Source of the DNA: Chryseobacterium geocarposphaerae
Lineage (GTDB): Bacteria; Bacteroidota; Bacteroidia; Flavobacteriales; Weeksellaceae
Assembly (NCBI RefSeq): GCF_002797535.1
Contig: NZ_PGFD01000001.1
Span: 806,001 to 870,000, forward strand
Direction: 5' to 3'
Length of the DNA: 64,000 nucleotides
The notes beneath the pieces were generated by a model. That model had not been told where the DNA came from. It saw only the letters and a program-made list of their open reading frames with translations, and did not search any database. Of the stretch, positions 26,663-36,447 are shown one piece after another. The position numbers and the translations under genes were made by a program. Numbering within the stretch: the stretch's first letter is position 1; the number at the start of each line of letters is the position of its first letter.

Positions 26663-27202
26663 ATGTTGAAATTTGTTATTTTAATTTGTTTTTCGCTTTC
26701 ACTTCAGATATTTGGGCAGAAAATAATCTGGAAGGAAGATCTGAAGCTGAAATGGGAGAATTTTAAAAGTCCGGTTAACCGGAAAAGCAATCCCGATGTA
26801 GTCGCTTACACCCATTGCGGATGGGAATATTCTGTGGTAAAATCCAGCAATCCGAAAGCAACGATTGATTTTACTATAGAAACCATATTTAACGAAGATA
26901 AATCATGGAAAGATACCAAAAGAATCAATGATTATGTACTTTTACATGAGCAGAAACATTTCGATATTGCAGAAATATTTGCCAGAAAGCTAAGAAAAGA
27001 AGTTCAGGAAAAGATTAAGACCTCTTCAGATTGGGACAAATATTTTAAAGGAATTTATAGTGCGGTTTCAAATGATTATAAGAACTTTCAGATTACTTAC
27101 GATAAAGTTACCGAACACGGTATTAATAAAGAAAAACAGGCGGAATACAACGAATTAATATCTTCAGAATTAGAAAATTTAAAAAACTTTAGAACCTCTT
27201 GA
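26663..27202 (+). CDS. Exported DUF922-like putative metalloprotease
   Basis: A 179-residue protein with a signal peptide (MLKFVILICFSLSLQIFGQ). The HExxH-type motif HEQKH at about residues 94-98 (YVLLHEQKHFDIAEIFARKL) is a zincin signature and matches what I recall of DUF922. A third ligand is not obvious; Glu or Asp in the following helix are candidates. The stop codon TGA overlaps the TTG start of the next gene by four bases including the start, so the pair is translationally coupled. Peptidase activity is an inference from the motif. Confidence 0.75.
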   Translation: MLKFVILICFSLSLQIFGQKIIWKEDLKLKWENFKSPVNRKSNPDVVAYTHCGWEYSVVKSSNPKATIDFTIETIFNEDKSWKDTKRINDYVLLHEQKHFDIAEIFARKLRKEVQEKIKTSSDWDKYFKGIYSAVSNDYKNFQITYDKVTEHGINKEKQAEYNELISSELENLKNFRTS

Positions 27203-29892
27203 AGTTCCTCAATAAAATCATTCACGAATTATTAGCTCAAAGTTCTGACCTTTCGGAGTTTAATATTGTGTTACCCGGAAAACGTCCCATCGTTTTTATC
27301 CGAAGGATTTTAGAGGAAAATAATTATTCTGGCTTTTTGCCCAACTTTTTTACGGTAGAGGAGCTTATCAACCAGATTGCAGACAAACAGCCGATTCAGG
27401 GGATTTCTTTATGGCTTTTTGCTTTTGATATCTATAAAAGCCTTAATCTCATTCCAAGAGACAATTTTTCGGATTTTTTGAAATGGTTTCCGACCTTACA
27501 GAAGGACTGGGATGATATTTTGAAGTTTTCAGAGAGTGATCAGGCTGTTTTGCAGTACATGTTTGATGAAGAGAGAATTAAAGACTGGGCGCAGAATTTA
27601 GGAGAAGATGACGATGTTCCGAGAAAAAAATTCCTGAACTTCTGGAAGAATATGAACGTTTTTCTTCCGGTTTTGAAACAAAAATTACAGGAGAGAAACT
27701 GGGCTACTTCAGGAATGATTCATGAAACGGCAAAAGCTGAAATTGATTCTTTTGCCAAAAATACCAAAGAAAAATTTGTGTTCTGCGGATTCAATGCTTT
27801 TACTCCGGTTGAAGAAAAATTGGTAAGAAGCCTTTTACAATGGGATAAAGGGCAATGTTTCTTTCAGGCAGATCATTATTATTTTGATGATGAAAGGCAG
27901 GAAGCGGGTAAGTTTTTACGAAATCATAAAACATGGAAAGAATTCAACGAAAATAGGGCTTTCAACTGGATCGAAGATGATTTTAACCAGCCCAAAAATA
28001 TAAAAGTATACGAAGTTTCAGGAAATATAACCCAAACCAAGATCTTACCTGAAATTTTTAAGGAAATTGAAAATAAAACCTATTCCAATACGGCTGTTGT
28101 ACTTTTAGACGAGAATTTGCTTCCTGCAAGCTTAGATGTTATGTATGGAGTTCCGAACCTGAATATTACGATGGGATTTCCGTTGAAAAACCTGTCGTTT
28201 TCCAATGCAGTTAAGCAGCTTTTTTACCTTCAGAAACAATTAGAAAAAAATAAATCCTCTTACTACTACCGCGATGTTTTTCCTATTCTTGAAGAACTTC
28301 CGAAATCAGTTGAAGACGAATTGATTATCAATCAGTTCAAAGCAAAAGTAGAAGAGAGGAATATTGTTTATATCTCAAGAAAACTTTTACAGGAGCTTTT
28401 AGGAAAACTTTCTTATTATAATTTGCTTCAAAAGGCAGATTCCACCAATGTTTATCTGGATTCCTTAATTGATTTTTGCAAAAAAGTAAAATGGCTGGAA
28501 ATAGATGATATTCAATATGAAAACGTCTCTCATTTCGAAAACTCCTTTAGAATAATAAAAAACCAGCTGAGTCCCTATGATTTTGAAATCACGATGGAAA
28601 CGCTGGAGATTCTGATCAATCAGCATATCAATTCCGAGAGTATCGATTTTCAGGGAGAACCGCTAAGAGGCCTTCAGATTATGGGGCTTCTGGAAACCCG
28701 TTTATTGAATTTTGAGAATGTGATTCTCCTTTCTGTTAATGAAGGAAAACTGCCGCTCGGAAATTCTCAGAATACCTATATTCCATTTGATATCAGAAAG
28801 TTTTTTGATCTTCATACTTTCCTGGAGAATGACAGTATTTATGCGTATCATTTCTATCGTCTGATTCAGGATGCTCAGAATGTACATTTACTGTTTAATG
28901 CATTAAGCTCGGGAGTGAATTCAGGAGAAAAGAGCAGGTTTATTACGCAGATAGAAATGGAAAGTTCTCATAACATTGAACATTTAATTATTGAGAATTC
29001 ATCGGAGCCTATTATTACAGAATCAATCGAATTTACTAAAACGCCTATTGTTTTGGAAAGGCTCGAAAAATGGAAAGAAAAAGTTTCCGCTTCTCACCTT
29101 ACCAGCTATTTGTACAATCCTGTGGATTTTTATCTTTCTAAGATTTTGAATACTTCCGAAAACGATGAAATAGAAGAAGAATTATCTGTTAAAAATTACG
29201 GAAATTTAGTGCATTATACACTTCAAGAAGTATATGAAGTTATTAAAAGTAAAGTATTAAAAGAAAATGATTTAAAAGATTCAATTAAACAAATAGATAA
29301 ATATGTTGATATTGCTATTGATAAGCTTAAACATCAGCCGGAATTCTACGAGAAAGGAATGAATTTTATTCATAAGGCTATTGCCAAGAAAGTGATAGAA
29401 AGCATTCTCAACTACGATCTTGATTTAGTAAAAAACGGAAATAAACTTGAAATTTTAGATATTGAAAAACGGTTTGAAAATGTAGATTTCTATCTTGACG
29501 CATCACAAAAAATCTCATTTTTCGGATTTATTGATCGTATAGACCGATTAAACGGAACGCTGAGAATTATCGATTATAAAACAGCAAAAATAAAAAATCT
29601 GATCGTTAAAATTGATCAGGATAATGTTGATGAATATTTCCATAACAGTGACAGAAAACAAGCGTTGCAGTTGTGTATTTATCAATATGTAGTTCAGAAT
29701 CTTCCTGAGTTTTGGGGACTTCCGATTGAAACAGGAATATGGAGTTTTGCCGAAGCCAAAAAAGGAGTAGTTTCTCTGCAGTTTGAAAAAGGAGATATTG
29801 ATGATGCCATGAAATCTATTAAAAGTTTAATCGAGGAAATCCTGAATCCGGATATTAATTTTATTGAAGAGATTAAGACTTATTCTATTTAA
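27199..29892 (+). CDS. AddB-like PD-(D/E)XK nuclease protein
   Basis: An 897-residue protein. The C-terminal RecB-type nuclease domain shows GNLVHYTLQEV (His near residue 672), GFIDRIDRL (Asp near 780), IIDYKTAK (Asp and Lys near 792) and a QLCIYQY helix, in the order G..H, D, DYK, QxxxY. The N-terminal part (VLPGKRPIVFIRRIL) resembles the inactivated-helicase half of AddB/RecC-type subunits. It probably processes DNA ends in recombination with an AddA-like helicase-nuclease encoded elsewhere (inference). The TTG start overlaps the DUF922 stop; no ATG stands within about 100 codons. Confidence 0.85.
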   Translation: MKFLNKIIHELLAQSSDLSEFNIVLPGKRPIVFIRRILEENNYSGFLPNFFTVEELINQIADKQPIQGISLWLFAFDIYKSLNLIPRDNFSDFLKWFPTLQKDWDDILKFSESDQAVLQYMFDEERIKDWAQNLGEDDDVPRKKFLNFWKNMNVFLPVLKQKLQERNWATSGMIHETAKAEIDSFAKNTKEKFVFCGFNAFTPVEEKLVRSLLQWDKGQCFFQADHYYFDDERQEAGKFLRNHKTWKEFNENRAFNWIEDDFNQPKNIKVYEVSGNITQTKILPEIFKEIENKTYSNTAVVLLDENLLPASLDVMYGVPNLNITMGFPLKNLSFSNAVKQLFYLQKQLEKNKSSYYYRDVFPILEELPKSVEDELIINQFKAKVEERNIVYISRKLLQELLGKLSYYNLLQKADSTNVYLDSLIDFCKKVKWLEIDDIQYENVSHFENSFRIIKNQLSPYDFEITMETLEILINQHINSESIDFQGEPLRGLQIMGLLETRLLNFENVILLSVNEGKLPLGNSQNTYIPFDIRKFFDLHTFLENDSIYAYHFYRLIQDAQNVHLLFNALSSGVNSGEKSRFITQIEMESSHNIEHLIIENSSEPIITESIEFTKTPIVLERLEKWKEKVSASHLTSYLYNPVDFYLSKILNTSENDEIEEELSVKNYGNLVHYTLQEVYEVIKSKVLKENDLKDSIKQIDKYVDIAIDKLKHQPEFYEKGMNFIHKAIAKKVIESILNYDLDLVKNGNKLEILDIEKRFENVDFYLDASQKISFFGFIDRIDRLNGTLRIIDYKTAKIKNLIVKIDQDNVDEYFHNSDRKQALQLCIYQYVVQNLPEFWGLPIETGIWSFAEAKKGVVSLQFEKGDIDDAMKSIKSLIEEILNPDINFIEEIKTYSI

Positions 29893-29939
29893 TTTTTTCC
29901 TTTTATTTTCTACTATATAACTATAACAAGGTGTGCGCT

Positions 29940-29993
29940 TGTCATTTTGAAAGCAAGGAGTGTAGTGGAGATTCCTCCTTTGTCGGAATGACA
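29940..29993. repeat. TGTCATTC palindromic intergenic repeat
   Basis: A 54-base element with arms TGTCATTTTGA (29940-29950) and TCGGAATGACA (29983-29993) that pair over 11 positions, two of them G-U. The interior (AGGAG...CTCCTT) can extend the hairpin. Same family as 42655-42729. Confidence 0.65.
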
Positions 29994-30012
29994 GTTATAC
30001 ATAAAGTAAATA

Positions 30013-30045
30013 AAAAGCCTGATAAAGTTAATTTATCAGGCTTTT
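30013..30045. terminator. Bidirectional terminator between convergent genes
   Basis: Perfect 14-base arms (30013-30026 and 30032-30045) with a 5-base loop, T-rich on both strands. It closes the nuclease gene and the acyl-CoA dehydrogenase gene. Confidence 0.9.
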
Positions 30046-30065
30046 ATGTTGTTTCTTCTAAATTC

Positions 30066-31244
30066 TTAGAATGCGTTAATTCCGGTAATATCTAAACCAG
30101 TAATAAGCAAGTGAACGTCGTGTGTTCCTTCATAAGTAATTACAGACTCCAGGTTTGCAGCGTGTCTCATCATCGGGAATTCTCCCATGATTCCCATTCC
30201 GCCAAGAATCTGACGGGATTCTCTTGCAATATCAATAGCCATTTTCACGTTGTTTCTTTTGGCCATTGAAATCTGAGCTGGAGTTGCTTTATGAGCATTT
30301 TTAAGATTTCCCAATTGCAGGCAAAGCAATTGAGCTTTTGTAATTTCAGTTAAAAATTCTGCTAATTTTTTCTGTTGCAACTGATAAGAACCGATTGGTT
30401 TTCCAAACTGTTTTCTTTCTTTTGAATACTGAACAGCCGTACAGTAGCAGTCAATAGCAGCACCGATTACACCCCACGAAATTCCGTACCTGGCTGAATT
30501 TAAACAAGATAAAGGTCCTTTTAGTCCTGTAACTCCCGGAAGTAGATTCTCTTTTGGCACTTTCACATCATTGAAAACCAGCTCACCCGTTTTTGAAGCT
30601 CTTAAACTCCATTTATTATGAGTTTCTGGAGTGGTGAAGCCTTCCATTCCTCTTTCAACGATCAATCCCTGAACTTTTCCTTCTTCATTTTTAGCCCAGA
30701 CTACGGCGATATCGCAAAGCGGAGAGTTAGTGATCCACATTTTAGCTCCATTTAAAAGATAATGGTCTCCCATATCTTTAAAATAAGTTTCCATAGAACC
30801 AGGATCTGAACCGTGGTTTGGCTCAGTCAGCCCAAAAGAACCGATCATCTCTCCTGAAGCTAATTTTGGTAAATATTTTCTTTTTTGTTCTTCAGAGCCG
30901 AATTCATTGATCGGGAACATAACTAAAGAACTCTGTACAGAAGCTGCAGAACGCACAGCAGAATCCCCTCTTTCCAGCTCCTGCATGATCAAACCGTAAG
31001 AAATCTGATCAAGACCTGAACCTCCATACTCAACCGGAATGTAAGGACCCAATGCTCCTGCTTTTCCCAATTCTCTCATTAAGCCAGGAATATCTGTATG
31101 ATTTTGTGCAGCCTGATCGATCTGTGGCATTACAAAACTTTCCACCCATTCTCTTATCGATTGGCGTATAAGTTTGTGTTCTTCGGTAAGTAAAGCATCT
31201 ATTCCGTAATAATCGGGAATGGATGTAAGAGGATAATATGACAT
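30066..31244 (-). CDS. Acyl-CoA dehydrogenase, glutaryl-CoA dehydrogenase-like
   Basis: A 392-residue FAD enzyme. The catalytic base is Glu372 (VITYEGTHDVHLL), the flavin signature LTEPNHGSDPGSM lies near residue 138, and the C-terminal helical domain has QILGGMGI. The YEGTHDVH placement and the Arg-rich substrate side are as in glutaryl-CoA dehydrogenases, which oxidise and decarboxylate glutaryl-CoA from lysine and tryptophan breakdown. A short-chain acyl-CoA dehydrogenase is the alternative. Single-gene unit. Confidence 0.88.
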   Translation of the reverse strand: MSYYPLTSIPDYYGIDALLTEEHKLIRQSIREWVESFVMPQIDQAAQNHTDIPGLMRELGKAGALGPYIPVEYGGSGLDQISYGLIMQELERGDSAVRSAASVQSSLVMFPINEFGSEEQKRKYLPKLASGEMIGSFGLTEPNHGSDPGSMETYFKDMGDHYLLNGAKMWITNSPLCDIAVVWAKNEEGKVQGLIVERGMEGFTTPETHNKWSLRASKTGELVFNDVKVPKENLLPGVTGLKGPLSCLNSARYGISWGVIGAAIDCYCTAVQYSKERKQFGKPIGSYQLQQKKLAEFLTEITKAQLLCLQLGNLKNAHKATPAQISMAKRNNVKMAIDIARESRQILGGMGIMGEFPMMRHAANLESVITYEGTHDVHLLITGLDITGINAF

Positions 31245-31354
31245 TGTAATTTAATTTTTCTAAAAATAATACTTTTCACTATTCCAGAAAAATTTTTTTT
31301 AATGCCTTATCATAATTGGTTTCTTTGACCTAATTCGGATTAGAATGGATAGAA

Positions 31355-32149
31355 CTATTCTTCCTCTCCTTTATCATTTGAGATAGGATACTGATTGGCT
31401 GAATTGTGAACTTTGCTTTTGAATTTGTACAAATAAGGCGCTTTGTTGGCAGAACCATCATATAGTTTTTCCAGCCTGTCAAGAATGTTAAGGCTCAGTA
31501 TTTTACGCTGAAAATTGTTTCTTCTGAACTTTTCTCCTAAAATGGTCTCATAGAGAGACTGTAAGTCTTTCATCGTAAACTTTTCAGGAAGTAAATTACT
31601 TGCTGCAACTTCGGTATTGATGTTCATTCTCAGATATTCAAGACCGGTTTCTATAATTCTGTCATGGTCAAATGCCATCTGAGGAAGCTTGTTCACTTCA
31701 AACCATTCACAGGTTTCATTAAAAGCATCCGGAAAAGTATTGGCAAGAGAAAAATCTATTAAACTGCAATATCCTACAGTAATAAACCTTTGAAAAATCC
31801 AGTGATCTTTAGGAACCTCAATTCCTTTGTTCCGAAGTAAGATTTGGTGTACATTGTTTTCCGTTCGATCTATTCTTCCAAATGTATGAAATTGTTTAAG
31901 GAACAGGTCTTTCAAATGCGTCCTTTCATATAAAACGCGCGCAGCAGCTTCTCTGAGATCTTCATCATTAAATACAAATCCGCCGGGAAGCGACCACAGA
32001 TTAAGATCGTGATACTTCAAAAGCAATACTTTCAGGATATTATTATGAAAACCAAATATGGTGCAATCTACAGATACATGAGCTACAAAGTCTTTAGTAT
32101 CAATAAGTTCCTGAAGGTTTTGTTTGTTTTTTGTGTCTTTGATTTTCAT
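31355..32149 (-). CDS. Nudix-domain transcriptional regulator (NrtR/AraR type)
   Basis: A 264-residue protein with an N-terminal Nudix fold (about 20-150) and a C-terminal winged helix (about 175-250). The Nudix box (from GGFVFNDEDL, near residue 56) keeps the first Glu and the Arg but has Val, Arg and His where the enzyme box needs Glu, Glu and Gly. Such loss of catalytic residues is typical of regulators: NrtR binds ADP-ribose, and Bacteroides AraR binds arabinose. It follows the MFS gene by 16 bases and is next to a polysaccharide utilisation locus, so it probably controls that locus (inference). Confidence 0.8.
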   Translation of the reverse strand: MKIKDTKNKQNLQELIDTKDFVAHVSVDCTIFGFHNNILKVLLLKYHDLNLWSLPGGFVFNDEDLREAAARVLYERTHLKDLFLKQFHTFGRIDRTENNVHQILLRNKGIEVPKDHWIFQRFITVGYCSLIDFSLANTFPDAFNETCEWFEVNKLPQMAFDHDRIIETGLEYLRMNINTEVAASNLLPEKFTMKDLQSLYETILGEKFRRNNFQRKILSLNILDRLEKLYDGSANKAPYLYKFKSKVHNSANQYPISNDKGEEE

Positions 32150-32165
32150 GGCAGTAAAAATAAAA

Positions 32166-33359
32166 TTATTTTTCTAATGTTTTTCTACTCATACTAAAAT
32201 ACATTAAACTTATTGAAAATAAGACCAGTACAGCGAATAAAATATAGACCGAATAATAGTTGAGTAATTGGTTGTTAAATAATATCGACATTATAATAGA
32301 GCTAACAGAGCTTCCTAAGGATGAAAAAATAACGACTAAGGAAGTAAAAATATTCACTTTTTCCTTATCAATGCGGGTAATCATTTTTGAATTGATAACA
32401 GGGTAGAGCGGTGACAGGAAAAGACCTATTACAGGAAATAAGAACAATAATAGCCTTGAGTTTTCTGCGCCGAGAAATTGGATACCAATGATAACCAGCA
32501 ATACAGAAACAATCAGTATAAGACATACAATATAATATCTGGATAAAGCAAATCTATGGATAATGTTGGAGGTAATCATTCTTCCGACATAAGAGAAAAG
32601 GGCCAGGAAGGATGAAGCCTGCAATGCAAAAAATGAATTGACTTTCAGGTGGTTTTTATAAAATGAAGGTAACCAGGAATTAAAACTCTGTTCAACAAAA
32701 ACGATTGAAAACAGAACGAGCAAAAATACGAGAATAAAAGGACTAACAAACGTTGAAAGTTCTTTAACAAGATTTTCCTTATCTTTTTTTAAGGGTTCTG
32801 CAATTTCAAGTCTGGAGAATAAACAAATAGTGATTGCAGATAAAACGGAGATCATTATAAACCCAAACTTCCAAAATTGCGAGAACTGGCTTGAGATGAG
32901 CCATCCAAATCCAGTGTTTACCACAAAAATACCAATCATAAACGAAGCTTCTACGCTATTCATGGTTTTTGCCAGGGACTTTTCATCGGAAATATTATTA
33001 CGGATCACCCCAAATACACATATTTTACCAATTGCAAAACAAGTTCCGATAATGGCAAACCAAAGCTTATAAAACCAGAATACTTCTACAAAAGGTAAAA
33101 TAAGTGAGCAGATTCCCACAATGCTCAATGCTAAAATCAATGACTTTTTTGTCCCGAATTTGCTGATAAAGTTAACCGCAAAAAGTGAAATAAGTGCAAC
33201 GGGAATATCTTTAAAGGACTCTAAAAATCCCAATTTATCATACGTGATTTTTGCCTCAGAAAGCTGCAAAATTACAATACCCATACAGTTTAAAACCATT
33301 GAAAAAATCAGGAAAGTTAGTTTCAGAGGAAGGGATATTTTCGAGAGCTTGGTAGTCAT
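32166..33359 (-). CDS. MFS transporter of the polysaccharide locus
   Basis: A 397-residue inner-membrane protein with about twelve membrane segments. The typical MFS loop motif between helices 2 and 3 is present in degenerate form (NFISKFGTKKSL, near residue 65). It starts 178 bases before the SusC gene on the opposite strand and is followed by the Nudix regulator. It likely takes up sugars or short oligosaccharides released by the glycoside hydrolases (inference). Substrate cannot be read from the sequence. Confidence 0.85.
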   Translation of the reverse strand: MTTKLSKISLPLKLTFLIFSMVLNCMGIVILQLSEAKITYDKLGFLESFKDIPVALISLFAVNFISKFGTKKSLILALSIVGICSLILPFVEVFWFYKLWFAIIGTCFAIGKICVFGVIRNNISDEKSLAKTMNSVEASFMIGIFVVNTGFGWLISSQFSQFWKFGFIMISVLSAITICLFSRLEIAEPLKKDKENLVKELSTFVSPFILVFLLVLFSIVFVEQSFNSWLPSFYKNHLKVNSFFALQASSFLALFSYVGRMITSNIIHRFALSRYYIVCLILIVSVLLVIIGIQFLGAENSRLLLFLFPVIGLFLSPLYPVINSKMITRIDKEKVNIFTSLVVIFSSLGSSVSSIIMSILFNNQLLNYYSVYILFAVLVLFSISLMYFSMSRKTLEK

Positions 33360-33504
33360 TTCAGGGATTTATTTTGTTCTGTTTTATAAAAAATCAAGGT
33401 TTATTTTAAGAAAAATTATGCCTTTGAAGTCCCAAAAATAAACGAAATATTAAAATAGTTATTAATAAAATGTTAATTATTTAAAAAAAAATATATTTTT
33501 ATTG

Positions 33505-33517
33505 TCTCAATTTGAGA
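33505..33517. promoter_or_regulatory. Palindrome upstream of susC (candidate operator)
   Basis: TCTCAA-T-TTGAGA is a perfect inverted repeat of two 6-base halves around one base, 20 bases before the susC start codon, in the divergent region shared with the MFS and Nudix regulator genes. The right half includes TTTG, so a bound protein would block or contact the promoter. Confidence 0.45.
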
Positions 33518-33536
33518 ATTAAAAAACTAACTGTAT

Positions 33537-36437
33537 ATGAATGTAAAAATATCAAGAAGTTTAGGGCTGGTTGCAGTACTCTATTTTACTGCCAACTTCA
33601 GTGCCCAGAACACAAAGAAAGACACTCTCCCTAAAGAGCAAAAAATTGAGGAAGTGGTAATGATCGGTTATGGTACTCAGAAGAAGAGTAATGTAACGGG
33701 AGCGATTGCAAGTATTAGAGCCAGTGATATTGAAGCTATACCTGCAGGAAAGCCAGAACAAGTTCTTCAAGGGAGAGCTGCCGGAGTAAATGTAGTTTCA
33801 AATTCTGGACAACCTGGAGCATCAGCAACTATCCGTGTGAGAGGGGTTACAAGTTATTCTTCAAATAACGATCCGCTTTGGGTTGTTGATGGTATTGTTG
33901 TTGACGGTATAGGCTGGCTAAGTCAAAGTGATATCGAAAGTATTGAAGTTTTGAAAGATGGTGCTTCTTCTGCTATTTACGGAGTTTCTGCAGCAAGAGG
34001 GGTTATTTTGGTAACCACCAAAAAGGGTAAAAAAGGAAAACTTAGTTTATCCTACAACGGTTTCTTCGGGGTGAGTAATGCCGCAAGAAAACTGGATCTT
34101 TTGGATGCTACACAATATGCGACTGTCATCAATGAAGGTTTTGCAAATGACGGACAAGCTGTAAGATTCCAAAATCCGGCATCGTTTGGAAAAGGAACTG
34201 ATTGGCAGGATGAAATTTTCGGAACGGGAGCAAGACAGAACCACGAGATCAGTATACAAGGCGGAAACGAAAAATCTACTTACTTTGCGTCATTTGGATA
34301 TTACGATCAGACTGGTATCGTAATGAGTGATATTTCTTATTATAAAAGATTAACAGGACGTTTAAACTCAACTCATAAAGTAACCGATTGGCTGACTGTG
34401 GGCCAAACTTTTGCGTATACCAACCAAAAAAACCAAGGGATTAATGCTAATGGTGAGTTTGGCGGCCCTTTAAGTTCTGCGGTGAATTTGGATCCCATCA
34501 CTCCTGTTGTCGTAACAGATTGGTCACAGGTAAATTCTGCTTTATATACCAATGAACATATTTTGAGAGATGAAAATGGGAATCCGTACGGAATTTCGCC
34601 TTATGTAAACCAGGAAATGTCTAATCCAAGAGCGTTTAAATATACACAATTAGGAAACACTAACTGGTCAGACGATTTTATTGCTAATGTTTTTGCAGAA
34701 GTGAAGTTTTTAAATCATTTTACGTTTAAATCTTCATTAAACGGTAAAAAAGCATATTGGGGAAGCCAGAATTTCACTCCACTTTTCTATTTAAGTGCTA
34801 CGTACAGCAATTTACTTCTAAACAGTTTAAGTCGCACTACTCAAAACAAATTTGAATGGAGTTTTGAAAACACCTTGAATTATCAAAATAAATTTGGAGA
34901 TCATAATCTGAATGTGCTTTTGGGAACAGGATACTATGATTACAATATTGGAAGTGGCCAAACTGTTACTCATAAGGGGCTTCCGATCAGCAGCTATGAA
35001 GATGCTTCCTTCAACTTTGAAGTTCCGTTGGCTAACCAAACTTCTTCAGCATGGGATAATCAGGAATGGAACAAAGCTTCTTATTTTGGACGTGTGATTT
35101 ATGACTTTAAAAATAAATACTTATTTACAGGTACATTAAGATATGATGGTTCTTCATTGTTTGGAGCAAATCACCATTGGGGAGTATTCCCTTCATTCTC
35201 TTTAGGATGGAATGTTGATAAAGAAAGCTTCTGGCCGGAAAACGATGTGATAAATAGCTTAAAATTTCGAGGAGGTTACGGAACTTTAGGAAACGATGGT
35301 ATTGAGGCTTATAAATTTTCAAAATTCTATATTTCTGGAGCCAACTATACTAGTGGATCAGGAGGTGTATTAATTGGGTATTTGCAAAATGGTCTAGAGA
35401 ATAAAGATTTGAAATGGGAAACAACTACACAAACCAACATTGCAGCAGATTTAAGACTTTTTAAAAATTTTACTCTAACAGTTGATGTTTATGACAAAAA
35501 AACATCGGATATTCTAAGACCTGTTCAAATTCCAGGGTATGTAGGAGTTACAGGATCTTATGTGGCCAATATTGGAGATATGAGTAATAAAGGGATAGAG
35601 GTAGAATTAGGTTACAAAAAAACATGGAATGACTTTACAGTTTCCGTAAATACCAACTTTGCTTACAATAAAAATGAAGTTTTATCACTTGAGCAGGGAA
35701 CGAAATATTTGGATGGAGCGGGCTTTCAGTCTATGGGACCAATACAGAGAATTGTAGTAGGAGATGCTTATAATTCTTTCTATGGTTTCAAAACTTTAGG
35801 TGTTTTCCAAAATCAGGCACAGATTAATGCTTATGTCAATTCTAAGGGGCAAATGCTTCAGACAGACGCGAAACCTGGAGATTTTATCTGGGCAGATTCT
35901 AATGGTGATGGTGTAATTGATGATTTAGATAAAGTGAATTTGGGAAGCTCAATTCCTAAATATAATTTCGGAGCTACTTTAAATCTAAGCTATAAAAATT
36001 GGGATTTTATGGTATTTGGACAAGGTGCCGGAGGAAACAAAATCTTTCAGGGGCTAAGAAGATTGGATATGTTAGATGCCAATTATCAAACCAAGATCTT
36101 AGACAGGTGGACGGGAGAAGGTTCTACGAATGAAAATCCAAGACTAACAAGAGCAGACGCAAATAAAAACTACTCAAGGCTATCTGACTGGTATCTGCAA
36201 AAAGGGGATTACTTCAGAATTAAATTAATCCAATTAGGTTATACACTTCCGCAAGATATCACCCAAAACTTTGGTGTAAACAAACTACGCTTCTATGTAA
36301 CTGCCGAAAACCTAATTACTTTCACAAAATATACAGGGTATGATCCAGAAATTGCAGCAGGAGATTCTTTTGGTATAGATAGAGCGTTTTATCCTCAGGC
36401 AAGAACTTTTATGTTGGGAGCTAATGTAACTTTCTAA
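33537..36437 (+). CDS. SusC-like TonB-dependent outer-membrane transporter
   Basis: A 966-residue outer-membrane beta-barrel that takes up oligosaccharides with its SusD lid, driven by TonB. Signal peptide to about residue 24; the TonB box region EEVVMIGYGTQKKSNVTGA (about 40-58) leads straight into the plug domain (APLFGVxxARGVILVTTKKG-type motif SAARGVILVTTKKGK near 162). The usual CarboxypepD_reg-like domain before the TonB box is missing, giving a shorter N-terminus. The barrel ends in the expected aromatic MLGANVTF. SusD follows ten bases later. Confidence 0.95.
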   Translation: MNVKISRSLGLVAVLYFTANFSAQNTKKDTLPKEQKIEEVVMIGYGTQKKSNVTGAIASIRASDIEAIPAGKPEQVLQGRAAGVNVVSNSGQPGASATIRVRGVTSYSSNNDPLWVVDGIVVDGIGWLSQSDIESIEVLKDGASSAIYGVSAARGVILVTTKKGKKGKLSLSYNGFFGVSNAARKLDLLDATQYATVINEGFANDGQAVRFQNPASFGKGTDWQDEIFGTGARQNHEISIQGGNEKSTYFASFGYYDQTGIVMSDISYYKRLTGRLNSTHKVTDWLTVGQTFAYTNQKNQGINANGEFGGPLSSAVNLDPITPVVVTDWSQVNSALYTNEHILRDENGNPYGISPYVNQEMSNPRAFKYTQLGNTNWSDDFIANVFAEVKFLNHFTFKSSLNGKKAYWGSQNFTPLFYLSATYSNLLLNSLSRTTQNKFEWSFENTLNYQNKFGDHNLNVLLGTGYYDYNIGSGQTVTHKGLPISSYEDASFNFEVPLANQTSSAWDNQEWNKASYFGRVIYDFKNKYLFTGTLRYDGSSLFGANHHWGVFPSFSLGWNVDKESFWPENDVINSLKFRGGYGTLGNDGIEAYKFSKFYISGANYTSGSGGVLIGYLQNGLENKDLKWETTTQTNIAADLRLFKNFTLTVDVYDKKTSDILRPVQIPGYVGVTGSYVANIGDMSNKGIEVELGYKKTWNDFTVSVNTNFAYNKNEVLSLEQGTKYLDGAGFQSMGPIQRIVVGDAYNSFYGFKTLGVFQNQAQINAYVNSKGQMLQTDAKPGDFIWADSNGDGVIDDLDKVNLGSSIPKYNFGATLNLSYKNWDFMVFGQGAGGNKIFQGLRRLDMLDANYQTKILDRWTGEGSTNENPRLTRADANKNYSRLSDWYLQKGDYFRIKLIQLGYTLPQDITQNFGVNKLRFYVTAENLITFTKYTGYDPEIAAGDSFGIDRAFYPQARTFMLGANVTF

Positions 36438-36447
36438 TTTTAGTACA

